DNA of 49,911 nt from positions 196,763-246,673 of the forward strand of contig NZ_PZJO01000010.1 of the NCBI RefSeq assembly GCF_003206575.1, written 5' to 3'. The position numbers were made by a program, and so were the translations under genes. The stretch comes from Salinicola endophyticus (GTDB lineage Bacteria > Pseudomonadota > Gammaproteobacteria > Pseudomonadales > Halomonadaceae). The notes under the pieces were generated by a model that worked only from the letters and a program-made list of their open reading frames with translations, ran no database searches and was not told where the DNA came from. Of the stretch, positions 26,349 to 36,475 are shown piece by piece (positions within the stretch are counted from its first letter, which is position 1; each line of letters begins with the position of its first letter).

Positions 26349-27471
26349 CCTGGGTCAGCACCACCTTGATCGAGTCGCGCTGGGCGGCGATCTCGAAACC
26401 GCGTGTGAAGTCGCTGATCGGCACGCGGTGGGTGACGATGCCCTGGGTGGTCACCAGGCCGCGAGCGAGCAGGTCGATCGCCACCGGATAGGTGTGGGGC
26501 GAGAGGTGCGAGCCGCGAATGTCGAGCTCCTTGCGGTCGCCGATGGTCGACCAGTCGACCTGGGTCGGCTCCTTGAACACGCTGAATTCGACGAAGCGCC
26601 CCAGCTTGCGCAGCGCCTCCAGCCCCTGGATCACCCCGCTGGGCGAGCCGGTGGCGTCGATGTAGACGTCGCAGCCGTAGCCGTTGGTGAGGGCGCGCAC
26701 CTCGCCGGCGATGTCGTCTCGGTGCGGGTTGAAGACGTGCTCGGCGCCATACTCCCGGGCCAGCTCGAGGCGGTCGTCATGGGTGTCGACCAGGATCAGC
26801 CGCTTGGGCGTCTTGAGCCGGGCGAGCTGGACCATGGCCAGACCGATCGGGCCGCCGCCGGCGATCACCACGGTATCGTCGAACTGGATCTCGGCGCGGT
26901 TCACCGCATGGATACCGCAGGCGAGGGGTTCCAGAAAGGCAGCATCTTCCATCGACAGTCGCGGGTCCACCGGGTGCAGCACGGCATTCTCGGGCACGCG
27001 CAGATACTCGGCCATGCCGCCATCGGCGACGCCGCCCTGGAAGCCGAAGATATGGTGCACCTCGCACATCCAGTAGTGACCGCGCTGGCAGTAGAAGCAC
27101 TGGCGGCAGGGAATGATCTGCTCCGGCACCACGCGCTGGCCCAGCGTCACGCCGCCGAAGTGTTCCGCCGCGCCCTCACCGAGGGCCACGATCTCGCCGG
27201 CGAATTCGTGGCCGACGATCATCGGCGGCTTGACGAAGGCGGCGAAACGCTCGCCGTCGCCCCAGTACATGGCGGCGCCGTCGCGGCACTTGAGATCGCT
27301 GCCGCAGATGCCGCAGGCGTGGATCTTGAGGACCAGCTCCCGTGGCCCCGGGCGCGGCGTGGCCACGCGCTCGAGCCGGTAATCGCCCGGCCCGTGGCAG
27401 ACCACGGCGTGCATGGTGTCGGGCAGCGGGGTGGCGCTACGCGCGTCAGTACTAGGGGCGGGACTTGGCAT
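26341..27471 (-). CDS. Second zinc-dependent polyol dehydrogenase (MDR family)
   Basis: Paralogue of the dehydrogenase at 19818-20930. It has 376 residues from the ATG at 27471, chosen for its GGGAGAG ribosome site; the longer frame to 27549 has none. Catalytic-zinc motifs are GICGSD and GHEFAGE, structural zinc PCRQCFYCQRGHYWMC, and Rossmann GGGPIGLA. The two proteins align along their length, including the unusual MYWGDG/SFWGDE and YWMCE segments, so they likely act on related polyols, perhaps different stereoisomers. It is first in a leftward unit with the DeoR gene and divergent from the FGGY-kinase operon. Confidence 0.88.
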   Translation of the reverse strand: MPSPAPSTDARSATPLPDTMHAVVCHGPGDYRLERVATPRPGPRELVLKIHACGICGSDLKCRDGAAMYWGDGERFAAFVKPPMIVGHEFAGEIVALGEGAAEHFGGVTLGQRVVPEQIIPCRQCFYCQRGHYWMCEVHHIFGFQGGVADGGMAEYLRVPENAVLHPVDPRLSMEDAAFLEPLACGIHAVNRAEIQFDDTVVIAGGGPIGLAMVQLARLKTPKRLILVDTHDDRLELAREYGAEHVFNPHRDDIAGEVRALTNGYGCDVYIDATGSPSGVIQGLEALRKLGRFVEFSVFKEPTQVDWSTIGDRKELDIRGSHLSPHTYPVAIDLLARGLVTTQGIVTHRVPISDFTRGFEIAAQRDSIKVVLTQDA

Positions 27472-27581
27472 GCGGCTCTCCCGGATGAATGAACGGGCAG
27501 GGGCCCTGGAAGTCGTTCCTTGAAGTCGTTCCCGGAAATCTACGCCCATTCATAACATTTTGACGTGATTTTTTGTTCCAT

Positions 27582-27591
27582 GACTTTGGTC
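27582..27591 (+). promoter_or_regulatory. GACTTTGGTC motif upstream of the FGGY kinase operon
   Basis: Perfect copy, 193 bp before the GTG start at 27775, in the 303-bp gene-free divergent region (27472-27774), an A/T-rich stretch that should carry both promoters. Confidence 0.5.
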
Positions 27592-27611
27592 TAGCGGTCG
27601 GTGTCACCTGC

Positions 27612-27629
27612 GATAATTTTTTAATTATC
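27612..27629. promoter_or_regulatory. Candidate operator, GATAATT inverted repeat
   Basis: GATAATT-TTTT-AATTATC, a perfect 7-bp inverted repeat in the divergent region between the second dehydrogenase and the FGGY kinase. Assignment to the local DeoR protein is inference from position. A/T-rich sequence makes chance symmetry more likely. Confidence 0.4.
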
Positions 27630-27774
27630 TGAAAATAAAGAGTTTAATCAATACTTGCGTATGGAGTAACACCATCGTCTAACGCTGCTTCGTCACAATT
27701 CGATGTTAGAAATGCGGAAGTCGGTCGATCGTCGGCCGGCGCTCATCGCGTCTCTACAGAGTCAGGAGGCAGGC

Positions 27775-29370
27775 GTGGCGCAAGGCTATCTGATGGGGCT
27801 CGACGGCGGCTCGAGCTCGACCAAGGCGGTGATCTTCGATCTCGCCGGTGACGTCGTGGGGGTGGGGCGGCAATCCTGCCCGCTGGAACATCCCCAGGCG
27901 CACTGGGTCGAGCGCGACATGGAGGCGGTCTGGGCCGGTGCGGCGGCGGCCATCCGAGACGCGCTGGCCCAGGCCGATGTCAGCGCCAGCGAGATTCTCG
28001 CGGTCGGCGTGACCGCCCACGGCGATGGTCTCTACCCCGTCGACCGCCACGGCGAGGCGCTGGGCAAGGGCATCACCTCCCTCGACAGTCGCGCCGCCGG
28101 GGTGGTCGAGCGCTGGTGCCAAGAAGGCGTGCAAGATCAGGCGCTGGCGCGTCTCGGCCAGGTGCCGTTCGCGTTCTCGCCGGTAGCGCTGCTGGCGTGG
28201 ATGCGCGCCGAGCAGCCCGAACGCTTCGCTGCCCTCGGCCACGTGCTGACCTGCAAGGACTGGCTGCGGCTCAAGCTGACCGGCGAGGTCGCCACCGACT
28301 TCACCGAGGCGAGCAGCGGCTACACCGATGTGCAGACCCAGCGCTACAGCCGCGAGGGGCTTTCGCTGCTCGGCATCGAGCCGGTCACCGAGGCGCTGCC
28401 GCCGATCCGCATGCCCGAGGAGATCGTCGGCCGGGTCACCGCGGCGGCGGCGCGCGCGACCGGCCTGGTCGCCGGTACGCCGGTGGCCGCCGGGCTGCAC
28501 GATGTCACCGCCAGTGCGCTGGGACTGGGCAACGTCGACAGCGACAGCCTGACCATCGCCGCCGGCACCTTCAGTATCAACGAGGTGTTCTCCGATGCGC
28601 CGCGCCCCGATGCGCGCTGGGCCACACGCAACGGCCTGCGGCCGGGGCAGTGGCTCAACATGGCGATCTCGCCGGCGTCTTCGAGCAATCTCGAGTGGTT
28701 CCATCGCCAGTGGGGGCGTCCCGGGGATGGCGGCACGGCAGCGTTTCTGGCCGATATGGAGGAGGCGTTGGAGGAAGCCTTCGACAGCGACTCACGGCTG
28801 GTCTATCACCCCTTCCTGTACGGCTCGCCCTATGCGGAGCCGGCCAGTGCCGGTCTCTTCGGGCTGCAGGGGTGGCACCAGCGCGGTCATGTACTGCGCG
28901 CGATCCTCGAGGGTGTGGTCTGCAACCACCGCGTGCACGTGGATGCGCTGGCTTCGCGCTTTGCGATCCGGCGCACGCGGATCACCGGCGGCGGCAGCCA
29001 CTCGCCGCGTCTGGCGCAGCTGTTCGCCGATACCCTGGGGCGCGAGATCGAGACTGCGCGGACCCAGGAAGCCGCCGCCTGGGGCGCGGCGATCTGTGCC
29101 GGCGTCGGCGCCGGGGTGTTTCCCTCGATCGCCGCGGCGGCGGCGCTGTGCGAGCCGCAGCAGTGCTACCGCCCCGACCCGCAGCGCCAGCAGGCGTGCC
29201 AGGTGCGTTTCGAACGCTACCAGCAGCTGGTCGAGTGCCTGCGCCCGCTATGGGGGATGCTCGATAGTGAGGCATCGGTGGATGCCTCCCAGACTGCCGC
29301 TGCCCAGGCGTCTGTCGCTGACAGCTCCGCTGCCCACACTTCTTTACCCGATCCGGGAGAGCGCCCATGA
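27775..29370 (+). CDS. FGGY-family carbohydrate kinase (LyxK/EryA-like)
   Basis: ATP-dependent sugar or polyol kinase. The start is the GTG at 27775, because a perfect GGAGG lies 5 bp upstream; the product has 531 residues. The N-terminal domain has MGLDGGSSSTKAV, and the second domain has ITGGGSHSP and the likely catalytic Asp in GLHDVTASAL. By eye it resembles E. coli L-xylulose kinase LyxK along its length; erythritol kinase EryA is a more distant possibility. The last 30 residues are an Ala/Ser-rich tail. The stop overlaps the next start (ATGA), so it is coupled to the GlpD-like flavoprotein, a pairing like EryA-EryB. Confidence 0.88.
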   Translation: MAQGYLMGLDGGSSSTKAVIFDLAGDVVGVGRQSCPLEHPQAHWVERDMEAVWAGAAAAIRDALAQADVSASEILAVGVTAHGDGLYPVDRHGEALGKGITSLDSRAAGVVERWCQEGVQDQALARLGQVPFAFSPVALLAWMRAEQPERFAALGHVLTCKDWLRLKLTGEVATDFTEASSGYTDVQTQRYSREGLSLLGIEPVTEALPPIRMPEEIVGRVTAAAARATGLVAGTPVAAGLHDVTASALGLGNVDSDSLTIAAGTFSINEVFSDAPRPDARWATRNGLRPGQWLNMAISPASSSNLEWFHRQWGRPGDGGTAAFLADMEEALEEAFDSDSRLVYHPFLYGSPYAEPASAGLFGLQGWHQRGHVLRAILEGVVCNHRVHVDALASRFAIRRTRITGGGSHSPRLAQLFADTLGREIETARTQEAAAWGAAICAGVGAGVFPSIAAAAALCEPQQCYRPDPQRQQACQVRFERYQQLVECLRPLWGMLDSEASVDASQTAAAQASVADSSAAHTSLPDPGERP

Positions 29371-31145
29371 AGGCTCATGATGGCGATATACCGACCCGTC
29401 GCCAGGCCACGCGGGAGCGCCTGGCGAACGACCCCAACGTCGAGGTGCTGATCATCGGCGCCGGTATCAACGGTGCCGGGCTATTCCGCGATCTGGCGCT
29501 GCAGGGTGTCGATGTACTGATCGTCGACAAGCAGGACTTCTGCGCCGGTGCCAGCGCCGCGCCGTCGCGACTGATCCACGGCGGGCTCAAGTATCTGGAG
29601 ACCGGCGAGTTCCGGCTGGTGGCGCAGTCGACTCGCGAGCGCAATCTGCTACTGCGCAATGCCCCGCATGTGGTCCATCCGTTGCGCACGGCGATGCCGA
29701 CCCACAGCTGGTTCGGCGGTATCTGGCCCTCACTCAAGCGCTTCCTGCGGCGTCCGGCCAAGATCGACGACCGCGGTGTGCTGATCAGCGAAGTGGGGCT
29801 CACGCTCTACGACTTCTTCGGGCGCCATTTTCGCAGCATGCCGCGCCACTCGGTGCTCTTCGGGCGCCGGGTGCGCGAGTCGTTGCCGGACGTGCGTAAC
29901 GACGTCAAGGCGCTGCACACCTACTACGACGCGGCGATCACCCAGGCCGAGCGGCTCGGCTTCGAGCTGATCGACGACGGCTGCCGCGCCCACCGCGGGG
30001 CATTGGCGCTCAACTACACGACCCTGGACTCCGTGACTCTGGGCTCCGCGGCCCCCGAGCCCGTGGCCGGCCAGCAGGCGGGGCAGGGCGGTACCGAGGG
30101 CGTCACTCTGCACTTCAGCGATGCCACGGGTGAGGCCTTCGAGGTGCGCCCGCGCATCGTGATCAACGCCGGCGGCGCCTGGATCGACGAGATCAACCGG
30201 CTGCTGGGGCGCGAGACGGCCTATATCGGCGGCACCAAGGGTGGTCACCTGATCGTCGATGTGCCCGAGATCCGGCGTCAGCTCGATGGTCGCATGATCT
30301 ACTTCGGTACCCCCGACGGGCGGATCTGCCTGATCTATCCGTTCATGCAGCACGTGCTGGTGGGGGCGACCGATATCCGCTGCGACGACCCCGACCGGGC
30401 GGTGTGCGACGACGACGAGCGCGACTACATGCTGGAGGCGGTGCGCTATCTGTTTCCGGATCTGGATATCGGTGCCGAGCGGGTGCGCTACCGCTACAGC
30501 GGTGTCCGCCCGCTGCCGCGCAGCGATGCCGACGACCCCGGCCAGATCAGCCGCGACCACGCGGTGCGCGAGGATCGGCTCGGCGAGACGCCGCTGCTTT
30601 CGCTGGTGGGCGGCAAGTGGACCACCTTCCGCGGTTTCGCCGCCGAGGTGGCCGACGACGTGCTGGCACGGCTGGAGCGGCGGCGCGATCTGAGCACCGA
30701 GCAACTGGCGATCGGTGGCGGCCACGACTACCCCCATGACGAGGCCGCCCGCGATGTCTGGCTGAGCCGGGTGGCGGCAGCCTGCGCTGGCGACCGGCGC
30801 CGGGCGATCGTGCTGCTCGAGCGTTACGGCAGCCGTGGCGAAGCGGTGGCGGCGCACTGCGCGGCCTGTACCGAGGGCCAGCAGCCGCTGGCCTCGCTGC
30901 CCGACTACCGGGTGGGCGAGATCGATTTCGTATGCCGCTTCGAGCGCGTCGAGCGACTGGCCGACGTGCTGTTCCGGCGCCTGCCCATTGCGCTCTCGGC
31001 GCGGCTGACGGCCGCGGTGGTGGAAGACGTGGCGACGCACTGCGGAACGGCGCTGGGCTGGTCGGCGGCGCGTCGCGAGGCGGAGGTGGCACGGGTCCAT
31101 ACGATCGCCCGCGAGCAGCATGGGGTGGCGCTGGGCTCGGCCTGA
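29367..31145 (+). CDS. GlpD-like FAD-dependent polyol-phosphate dehydrogenase
   Basis: Membrane-associated flavoprotein family that oxidises glycerol 3-phosphate (GlpD) or erythritol phosphate (EryB). The 592-residue protein has the FAD motif GAGINGAG (about 30-38), the family segments SRLIHGGLKYLE (about 68) and YRYSGVRPLPRSD (about 372), and a C-terminal DAO_C domain. It is about 90 residues longer than GlpD. Translational coupling to a sugar kinase rather than to glpK/glpF suggests a phosphate of another polyol. Glycerol 3-phosphate cannot be excluded. Confidence 0.85.
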   Translation: MKAHDGDIPTRRQATRERLANDPNVEVLIIGAGINGAGLFRDLALQGVDVLIVDKQDFCAGASAAPSRLIHGGLKYLETGEFRLVAQSTRERNLLLRNAPHVVHPLRTAMPTHSWFGGIWPSLKRFLRRPAKIDDRGVLISEVGLTLYDFFGRHFRSMPRHSVLFGRRVRESLPDVRNDVKALHTYYDAAITQAERLGFELIDDGCRAHRGALALNYTTLDSVTLGSAAPEPVAGQQAGQGGTEGVTLHFSDATGEAFEVRPRIVINAGGAWIDEINRLLGRETAYIGGTKGGHLIVDVPEIRRQLDGRMIYFGTPDGRICLIYPFMQHVLVGATDIRCDDPDRAVCDDDERDYMLEAVRYLFPDLDIGAERVRYRYSGVRPLPRSDADDPGQISRDHAVREDRLGETPLLSLVGGKWTTFRGFAAEVADDVLARLERRRDLSTEQLAIGGGHDYPHDEAARDVWLSRVAAACAGDRRRAIVLLERYGSRGEAVAAHCAACTEGQQPLASLPDYRVGEIDFVCRFERVERLADVLFRRLPIALSARLTAAVVEDVATHCGTALGWSAARREAEVARVHTIAREQHGVALGSA

Positions 31146-31170
31146 GTCAGCACGGGAGAGGAGAGAGAGA

Positions 31171-31986
31171 ATGAACCCGACGATGAGCCCCGCGCAGTTG
31201 CGCCGTGGTCGCCTGTTCCGCCGCGACAGCGGGCGCAGCTGCATGGTCGCGTTCGATCGTACCCTGCTGGCGGGGCCCGTGGATCACGCCCGCGACGCCC
31301 TTGGCGTGTGTGCGGCGATCACGGCGGCCGGGCCCGATGCGGTGCTGCTGTCGCCGGGGCTGCTCAAGCAGAATGCGGCGCTGTTCGCCTGCCGTGAGGC
31401 GCCGGCAGCGGTGGTGCGCATCGATTACCCCTGTGTGGGGGATTTCACCCTCGCCGGCGAGGAGCACCAGCGCCTGCTCGCGACCCCTGAGGAGGCCCAG
31501 GCACTGGGTGCCGATGCGGTGGTGATGTGCCTGATCTCGGGGTACGCCGATCCATCGCGGGAGGCCGACAATCTGGCCCGGGTGGCGCAGACCGCGCGCC
31601 GCTGTGAGGCGCTGGGATTGCCGCTGATCGTCGAGGCGGTGGTGTGGGGCGAGCGCGAGGGCGGCCGTCTCGATCCCGAGCGGATCGCGCGGGTGGCACG
31701 GATCGCCGCCGAGCTGGGGGCGGATCTGGTCAAGGCGCAGTTCACCGGCGAGGTCGCCGACATGCGCCTGCTGGCCGAGAGCTGCCCGGTGCCGGTGCTG
31801 ATCCTGGGCGGTGCGGCGATGGGGGACGACGCGGCACTCGCGCGCTTCACCGACCAAGCGTTCGAGGGGGGCGCCCGCGGGGTGATCTTCGGGCGCAACG
31901 CCTGGCAGCGCGACGACCCTGAGCGGGGCATTCGCGAACTGGTGGCTCAGGTACATGGGGTGGGCTGCGAGGGGCATGGCGGATGA
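31171..31986 (+). CDS. DhnA/LsrF-type class I aldolase
   Basis: A 271-residue TIM-barrel aldolase of the DeoC/FbaB superfamily from the ATG at 31171, which follows a long purine tract (GGAGAGGAGAGAGAGA). The Schiff-base lysine is probably Lys188 (GADLVKAQF), with FDRTLLAGP near residue 28 and the phosphate-binding ILGGAAMG and GARGVIFGRN at the end. It is shorter than FbaB and closer in layout to LsrF-like enzymes. As the last gene of the kinase-flavoprotein operon it may cleave the ketose phosphate made upstream; the exact substrate is unknown. Confidence 0.82.
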   Translation: MNPTMSPAQLRRGRLFRRDSGRSCMVAFDRTLLAGPVDHARDALGVCAAITAAGPDAVLLSPGLLKQNAALFACREAPAAVVRIDYPCVGDFTLAGEEHQRLLATPEEAQALGADAVVMCLISGYADPSREADNLARVAQTARRCEALGLPLIVEAVVWGEREGGRLDPERIARVARIAAELGADLVKAQFTGEVADMRLLAESCPVPVLILGGAAMGDDAALARFTDQAFEGGARGVIFGRNAWQRDDPERGIRELVAQVHGVGCEGHGG

Positions 31987-32214
31987 TCGGGTAGACGCTG
32001 CGACGCCGGCGCCATGCCTGCCCCCGCGGCGCGTGCTTGGCTTATCCCCAGGGCGTCGCTATTCTGTGTGCAAACATTCGATCCTCTCCCGGCGCGGCCG
32101 GTGTGGGGATGCCGTGCGTCGTTTCCATCCGTTCATTCGAGCGACGACGCCGCTGTGTTGTCAGGCGGCCTTGCCCGCGAGCCGCAACCCGAGAACGAAG
32201 GGATCACCGTACGC

Positions 32215-33435
32215 ATGAGCGAATACTCTCTATTTACCTCCGAATCCGTCTCCGAAGGCCACCCCGACAAGATCGCCGACCAGATATCGGACGCCGTGCT
32301 CGACGCCATCATCGCCCGTGACAAGCAGGCGCGTGTGGCCTGCGAGACGCTGGTCAAGACTGGCGTGGCGATCGTCGCCGGTGAGATTTCCACCACCGCC
32401 TGGGTCGATCTGGAAGAACTGGTGCGTCGGGTGATCCTGGATATCGGCTACACCTCGTCCCATGTCGGTTTCGACGGCGAGACCTGCGGCGTGATCAACC
32501 TGATCGGCAAGCAGAGCGTGGACATCGCCCAGGGCGTCGATCGCAGCAAGCCGGAGGACCAGGGCGCCGGCGATCAGGGGCTGATGTTCGGCTATGCCAC
32601 CAACGAGACCGACTCCTACATGCCGGCGCCGATCCACTACTCGCACCGGTTGGTGGAGCGTCAGGCCGAGCTGCGCAAGAACGGCACCCTGGGCTGGCTG
32701 CGTCCGGACGCCAAGAGCCAGATCACCTTCACCTATGGTGAAGACGGCAAGCCCAACGGCGTCGATGCGGTGGTGCTGTCGACCCAGCACGATCCGGAGA
32801 TCTCTCAGGAGGAGCTGCGCAAGGCGGTGGAGGAGCTGATCATCCGCGACGTGCTCCCGGAAGCCTGGATCCACACCGGTACCCGTTTCCACATCAACCC
32901 CACCGGCAAGTTCGTGATCGGCGGCCCGGTGGGTGACTGCGGTCTGACCGGGCGCAAGATCATCGTCGATACCTATGGCGGCATGGCGCGCCATGGCGGC
33001 GGTGCCTTCTCCGGCAAGGACCCTTCCAAGGTCGACCGCAGCGCCGCCTATGCCGGGCGCTACGTGGCCAAGAACGTGGTCGCCGCGGGGCTCGCCGACA
33101 AGTGCGAGATTCAGGTCTCCTACGCCATCGGCGTGGCCGAGCCGACCTCGGTGTCGATCAATACCTTCGGTACCGGCAAGATCGCCGAGGCCAAGATCAT
33201 CGAGCTGGTGCGCGAGCATTTCGATCTGCGCCCCTATGCGATCACCCGCATGCTCGATCTGCTGCACCCGATGTATCGCCTCACCGCGGCCTATGGCCAC
33301 TTCGGGCGTGAACCGTTCGAGACCAGCTATACCTGGACCGACGTCAACGGCGAGCGCCAGACAGAGACCTTCACCGCCTTCCCGTGGGAGAAGACCGACC
33401 GCGCCGAGGCGCTGCGCGCCGCCGCCGGTCTCTGA
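32215..33435 (+). CDS. metK: S-adenosylmethionine synthase
   Basis: Makes S-adenosylmethionine from methionine and ATP. The 406-residue protein starts at 32215 ([19 protein letters not shown]), where family homology begins; the frame upstream is leader. Signatures are [12 protein letters not shown] (about 122) and [19 protein letters not shown] (about 261). The 228-bp leader (31987-32214) shows no riboswitch that I recognise. A UUCG-loop terminator follows. It marks the right edge of the polyol island. Confidence 0.98.
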   Translation: MSEYSLFTSESVSEGHPDKIADQISDAVLDAIIARDKQARVACETLVKTGVAIVAGEISTTAWVDLEELVRRVILDIGYTSSHVGFDGETCGVINLIGKQSVDIAQGVDRSKPEDQGAGDQGLMFGYATNETDSYMPAPIHYSHRLVERQAELRKNGTLGWLRPDAKSQITFTYGEDGKPNGVDAVVLSTQHDPEISQEELRKAVEELIIRDVLPEAWIHTGTRFHINPTGKFVIGGPVGDCGLTGRKIIVDTYGGMARHGGGAFSGKDPSKVDRSAAYAGRYVAKNVVAAGLADKCEIQVSYAIGVAEPTSVSINTFGTGKIAEAKIIELVREHFDLRPYAITRMLDLLHPMYRLTAAYGHFGREPFETSYTWTDVNGERQTETFTAFPWEKTDRAEALRAAAGL

Positions 33436-33473
33436 GTCTCGGGCGTCCGACGCTCTTAACCTGTGACGCAGAC

Positions 33474-33500
33474 ACGGGCCCGCTTCGGCGGGCCCGTTTA
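33474..33500 (+). terminator. Terminator after metK
   Basis: Stem ACGGGCCCGC / GCGGGCCCGT with a TTCG tetraloop and a short TTTA tail, 38 bp after the metK stop. Confidence 0.85.
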
Positions 33501-33524
33501 CGTCGCGGGTATCATTTTTCACTC

Positions 33525-33580
33525 ATGGCAATTCACGCATGGCAATTTACGTATGGCACTTCACGCATGGCTATTTACGT
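33525..33580 (+). repeat. 14-bp tandem repeat in the antiporter leader
   Basis: Four head-to-tail 14-mers: ATGGCAATTCACGC, ATGGCAATTTACGT, ATGGCACTTCACGC, ATGGCTATTTACGT. They alternate between a CACGC and a TACGT ending, so the array can also be read as two 28-bp units. A fifth partial unit (ATGACTAGG) merges into the AGGAGG ribosome site of the antiporter gene. From the first ATG the array encodes a 19-codon frame (33525-33584) ending 13 bp before the antiporter start, a possible leader peptide. Confidence 0.9.
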
Positions 33581-33597
33581 ATGACTAGGAGGCCCTC

Positions 33598-34841
<1,244 letters not shown>

Positions 34842-34842
<1 letters not shown>

Positions 34843-34851
34843 ACTTTGGTC
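34842..34851 (+). promoter_or_regulatory. GACTTTGGTC motif upstream of the TAXI-TRAP operon
   Basis: Perfect copy overlapping the last base of the antiporter stop codon, 207 bp before the TAXI receptor start. Confidence 0.5.
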
Positions 34852-35048
34852 GTAGTCCTCGGGCCCGGCATGGTATCGCGGGCGGGCCTTGCTTACTCTG
34901 GGTGCCTGTCGCGCAGTGCCAGGCTGCGGATGACGGACCATGGAACCCAAGCCATGGACCGCAGGCCAAGAACAAATGCCCGCGAGTGGGCCAATGAGGG
35001 CGCCACGCGCGGACGCGACGCGATCACACTCAACAGACGGGGTATACC

Positions 35049-36269
35049 ATGAGGCTACGTACAGGGATGCTGTTTGCCGCACTGGGTCTTTCCGGTGCGC
35101 TGCTGGCGGGCTGCGGCGATGACGCCGACGACAAGGCGAGCAGCGAGAGCCAGACATCGTCGACGTCGCAGCAGAGCGAGTCGACCCCCGCCCAAGGCGA
35201 GAACGCAAACCAGTCCTCCTCCAGCGACACCGCCTCGGCTGACCAGGCACAGCCGGTCAATCTGATCTTCGGTACCGGCGGTACCGGCGGCAGCTACTAT
35301 CCGATCGGCGGCGCGCTCAAGAGCGTGTTCGAAGCCAGTGATCTGGTCGGCAATGTCCAGGTGGTCTCCACCGGTGCGTCGGTGCAGAACATCAACAACA
35401 TTACCGACGGCCTCAACCAGATCGCTATCGTCATGAGCGATGTGGCTTATGACGCGATCAAGGGGCAGAACCAGTTCGATGGCAACCCGGCCGACATCAA
35501 GGCGCTGGCGGGTATGTATCCCAACGTGGTGCAGGTGGTAGCGACCGAGGACAGCGGCATCCACAGCATCGCCGATCTCAAGGGCAAGCGAGTCGGCGTC
35601 GGCAAGGTCGGCTCCGGGGTCGAGCAGAGCGCGGCCAAGGTGCTCGAGTCGGCCGGCCTGAGCTACGACGATCTGGCCCAGGTCAGCCATACCGGCTACG
35701 CCGACAGCGTCACCGGCATGAGCAACGGCAACCTGGACGCGGCGTTCTTCACCTCCGGCGTGCCCAACTCCAGCATCACCGGGCTGATGCAGAGCACCGA
35801 CATCACCTTCGTGCCGGTGAGCGGCGATGTCGCCAGCAAGCTGCTGGAGAAGTACCCGTACTACGAGAACTACGAGATTCCGGCCGGCGCGCCCGAGCGC
35901 TATGACCTGGGCAACGCGGTCGATACCGTGGCGATTCGCAATCTGATGATCGTCGGCAGCGACATGCGCGACGACGTCGCCGAGGATCTGACCAAGCGCT
36001 TCCACGACTATCTCGAGTCGGGCAATGTCTCCGTCGGCGCGCTCAAGCAGTTCGATCCCGCCAGCATGAACCAGAACCTGGTGGTACCGCTGCATCCGGG
36101 CGCCGAAGCCTACTACGCCACCCTCGCCTCGCAGTCTGATGATGGCGCCGACGCCACCAAGTCGCAGAGCGACAGCGACGCCATGGGTAGCGAAGCGTCG
36201 ACCAGCGACAGCATGGGCAGCGAAGCCTCGGGTAGCGATAACGCTCAGGACAAGGAACCGCAGTCCTGA
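35049..36269 (+). CDS. TRAP transporter receptor, TAXI family, lipoprotein
   Basis: Extracytoplasmic solute receptor of 406 residues. A lipoprotein signal peptide ends LLAGC (Cys22). Then come a Ser/Gln/Asp-rich linker (about 23-68), the TAXI domain (GTGGTGGSYYPIGGALKSVF near 75), and an acidic Ser-rich tail after residue 355 with two copies of SDxMGSEASxSD. TAXI-TRAP systems take up C4-dicarboxylates, glutamate or other acids; the ligand is not clear. The DUF1850 and fused permease genes downstream complete the usual set. Confidence 0.92.
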   Translation: MRLRTGMLFAALGLSGALLAGCGDDADDKASSESQTSSTSQQSESTPAQGENANQSSSSDTASADQAQPVNLIFGTGGTGGSYYPIGGALKSVFEASDLVGNVQVVSTGASVQNINNITDGLNQIAIVMSDVAYDAIKGQNQFDGNPADIKALAGMYPNVVQVVATEDSGIHSIADLKGKRVGVGKVGSGVEQSAAKVLESAGLSYDDLAQVSHTGYADSVTGMSNGNLDAAFFTSGVPNSSITGLMQSTDITFVPVSGDVASKLLEKYPYYENYEIPAGAPERYDLGNAVDTVAIRNLMIVGSDMRDDVAEDLTKRFHDYLESGNVSVGALKQFDPASMNQNLVVPLHPGAEAYYATLASQSDDGADATKSQSDSDAMGSEASTSDSMGSEASGSDNAQDKEPQS

Positions 36270-36327
36270 TGATGCTGCGTGCGGCGTGACGCCCGCGGTC
36301 GGGGCGTGATGCGCCGGCGCTGGCGCC

Positions 36328-36472
36328 TGGGGGCTGCGCGAAAAGTCGGCGAGCGAAGGCAAGACAAGGCAAAAATCGGCGAAGGAGCGGAGTTTACTCG
36401 GTGTAAATGAGTATCTTGAGCCGATTTTTAACGCCGTATTGCCGAGCGCAGGCAGTTGTCGTACGGCGCCTA
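36328..36472. repeat. MITE-like repeat, copy B (inverted relative to copy A)
   Basis: 145-bp copy that matches copy A (1228-1371) when reverse-complemented, with scattered differences and shared runs such as GGCGTTAAAAAT, CTCAAGAT and TTTTTGCCTTGTCTTGCC. Its ends are more diverged (TAGGCGCCGTACGACAA and TGGGGGCTGCGCGAAAA). It lies between the TAXI receptor and the DUF1850 gene, whose start codon begins 1-4 bp after the repeat. Confidence 0.85.
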
Positions 36473-36475
36473 GTG

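Noticed and set aside
16047-31986. Prophage or transposon as carrier of the catabolic island
   Set aside because: No integrase, transposase, phage gene or tRNA-derived direct repeat seen at either edge; base composition matches the surroundings.
31987-32214. Possible SAM riboswitch before metK
   Set aside because: No conserved SAM-aptamer pieces found; frames here only extend the metK frame upstream.
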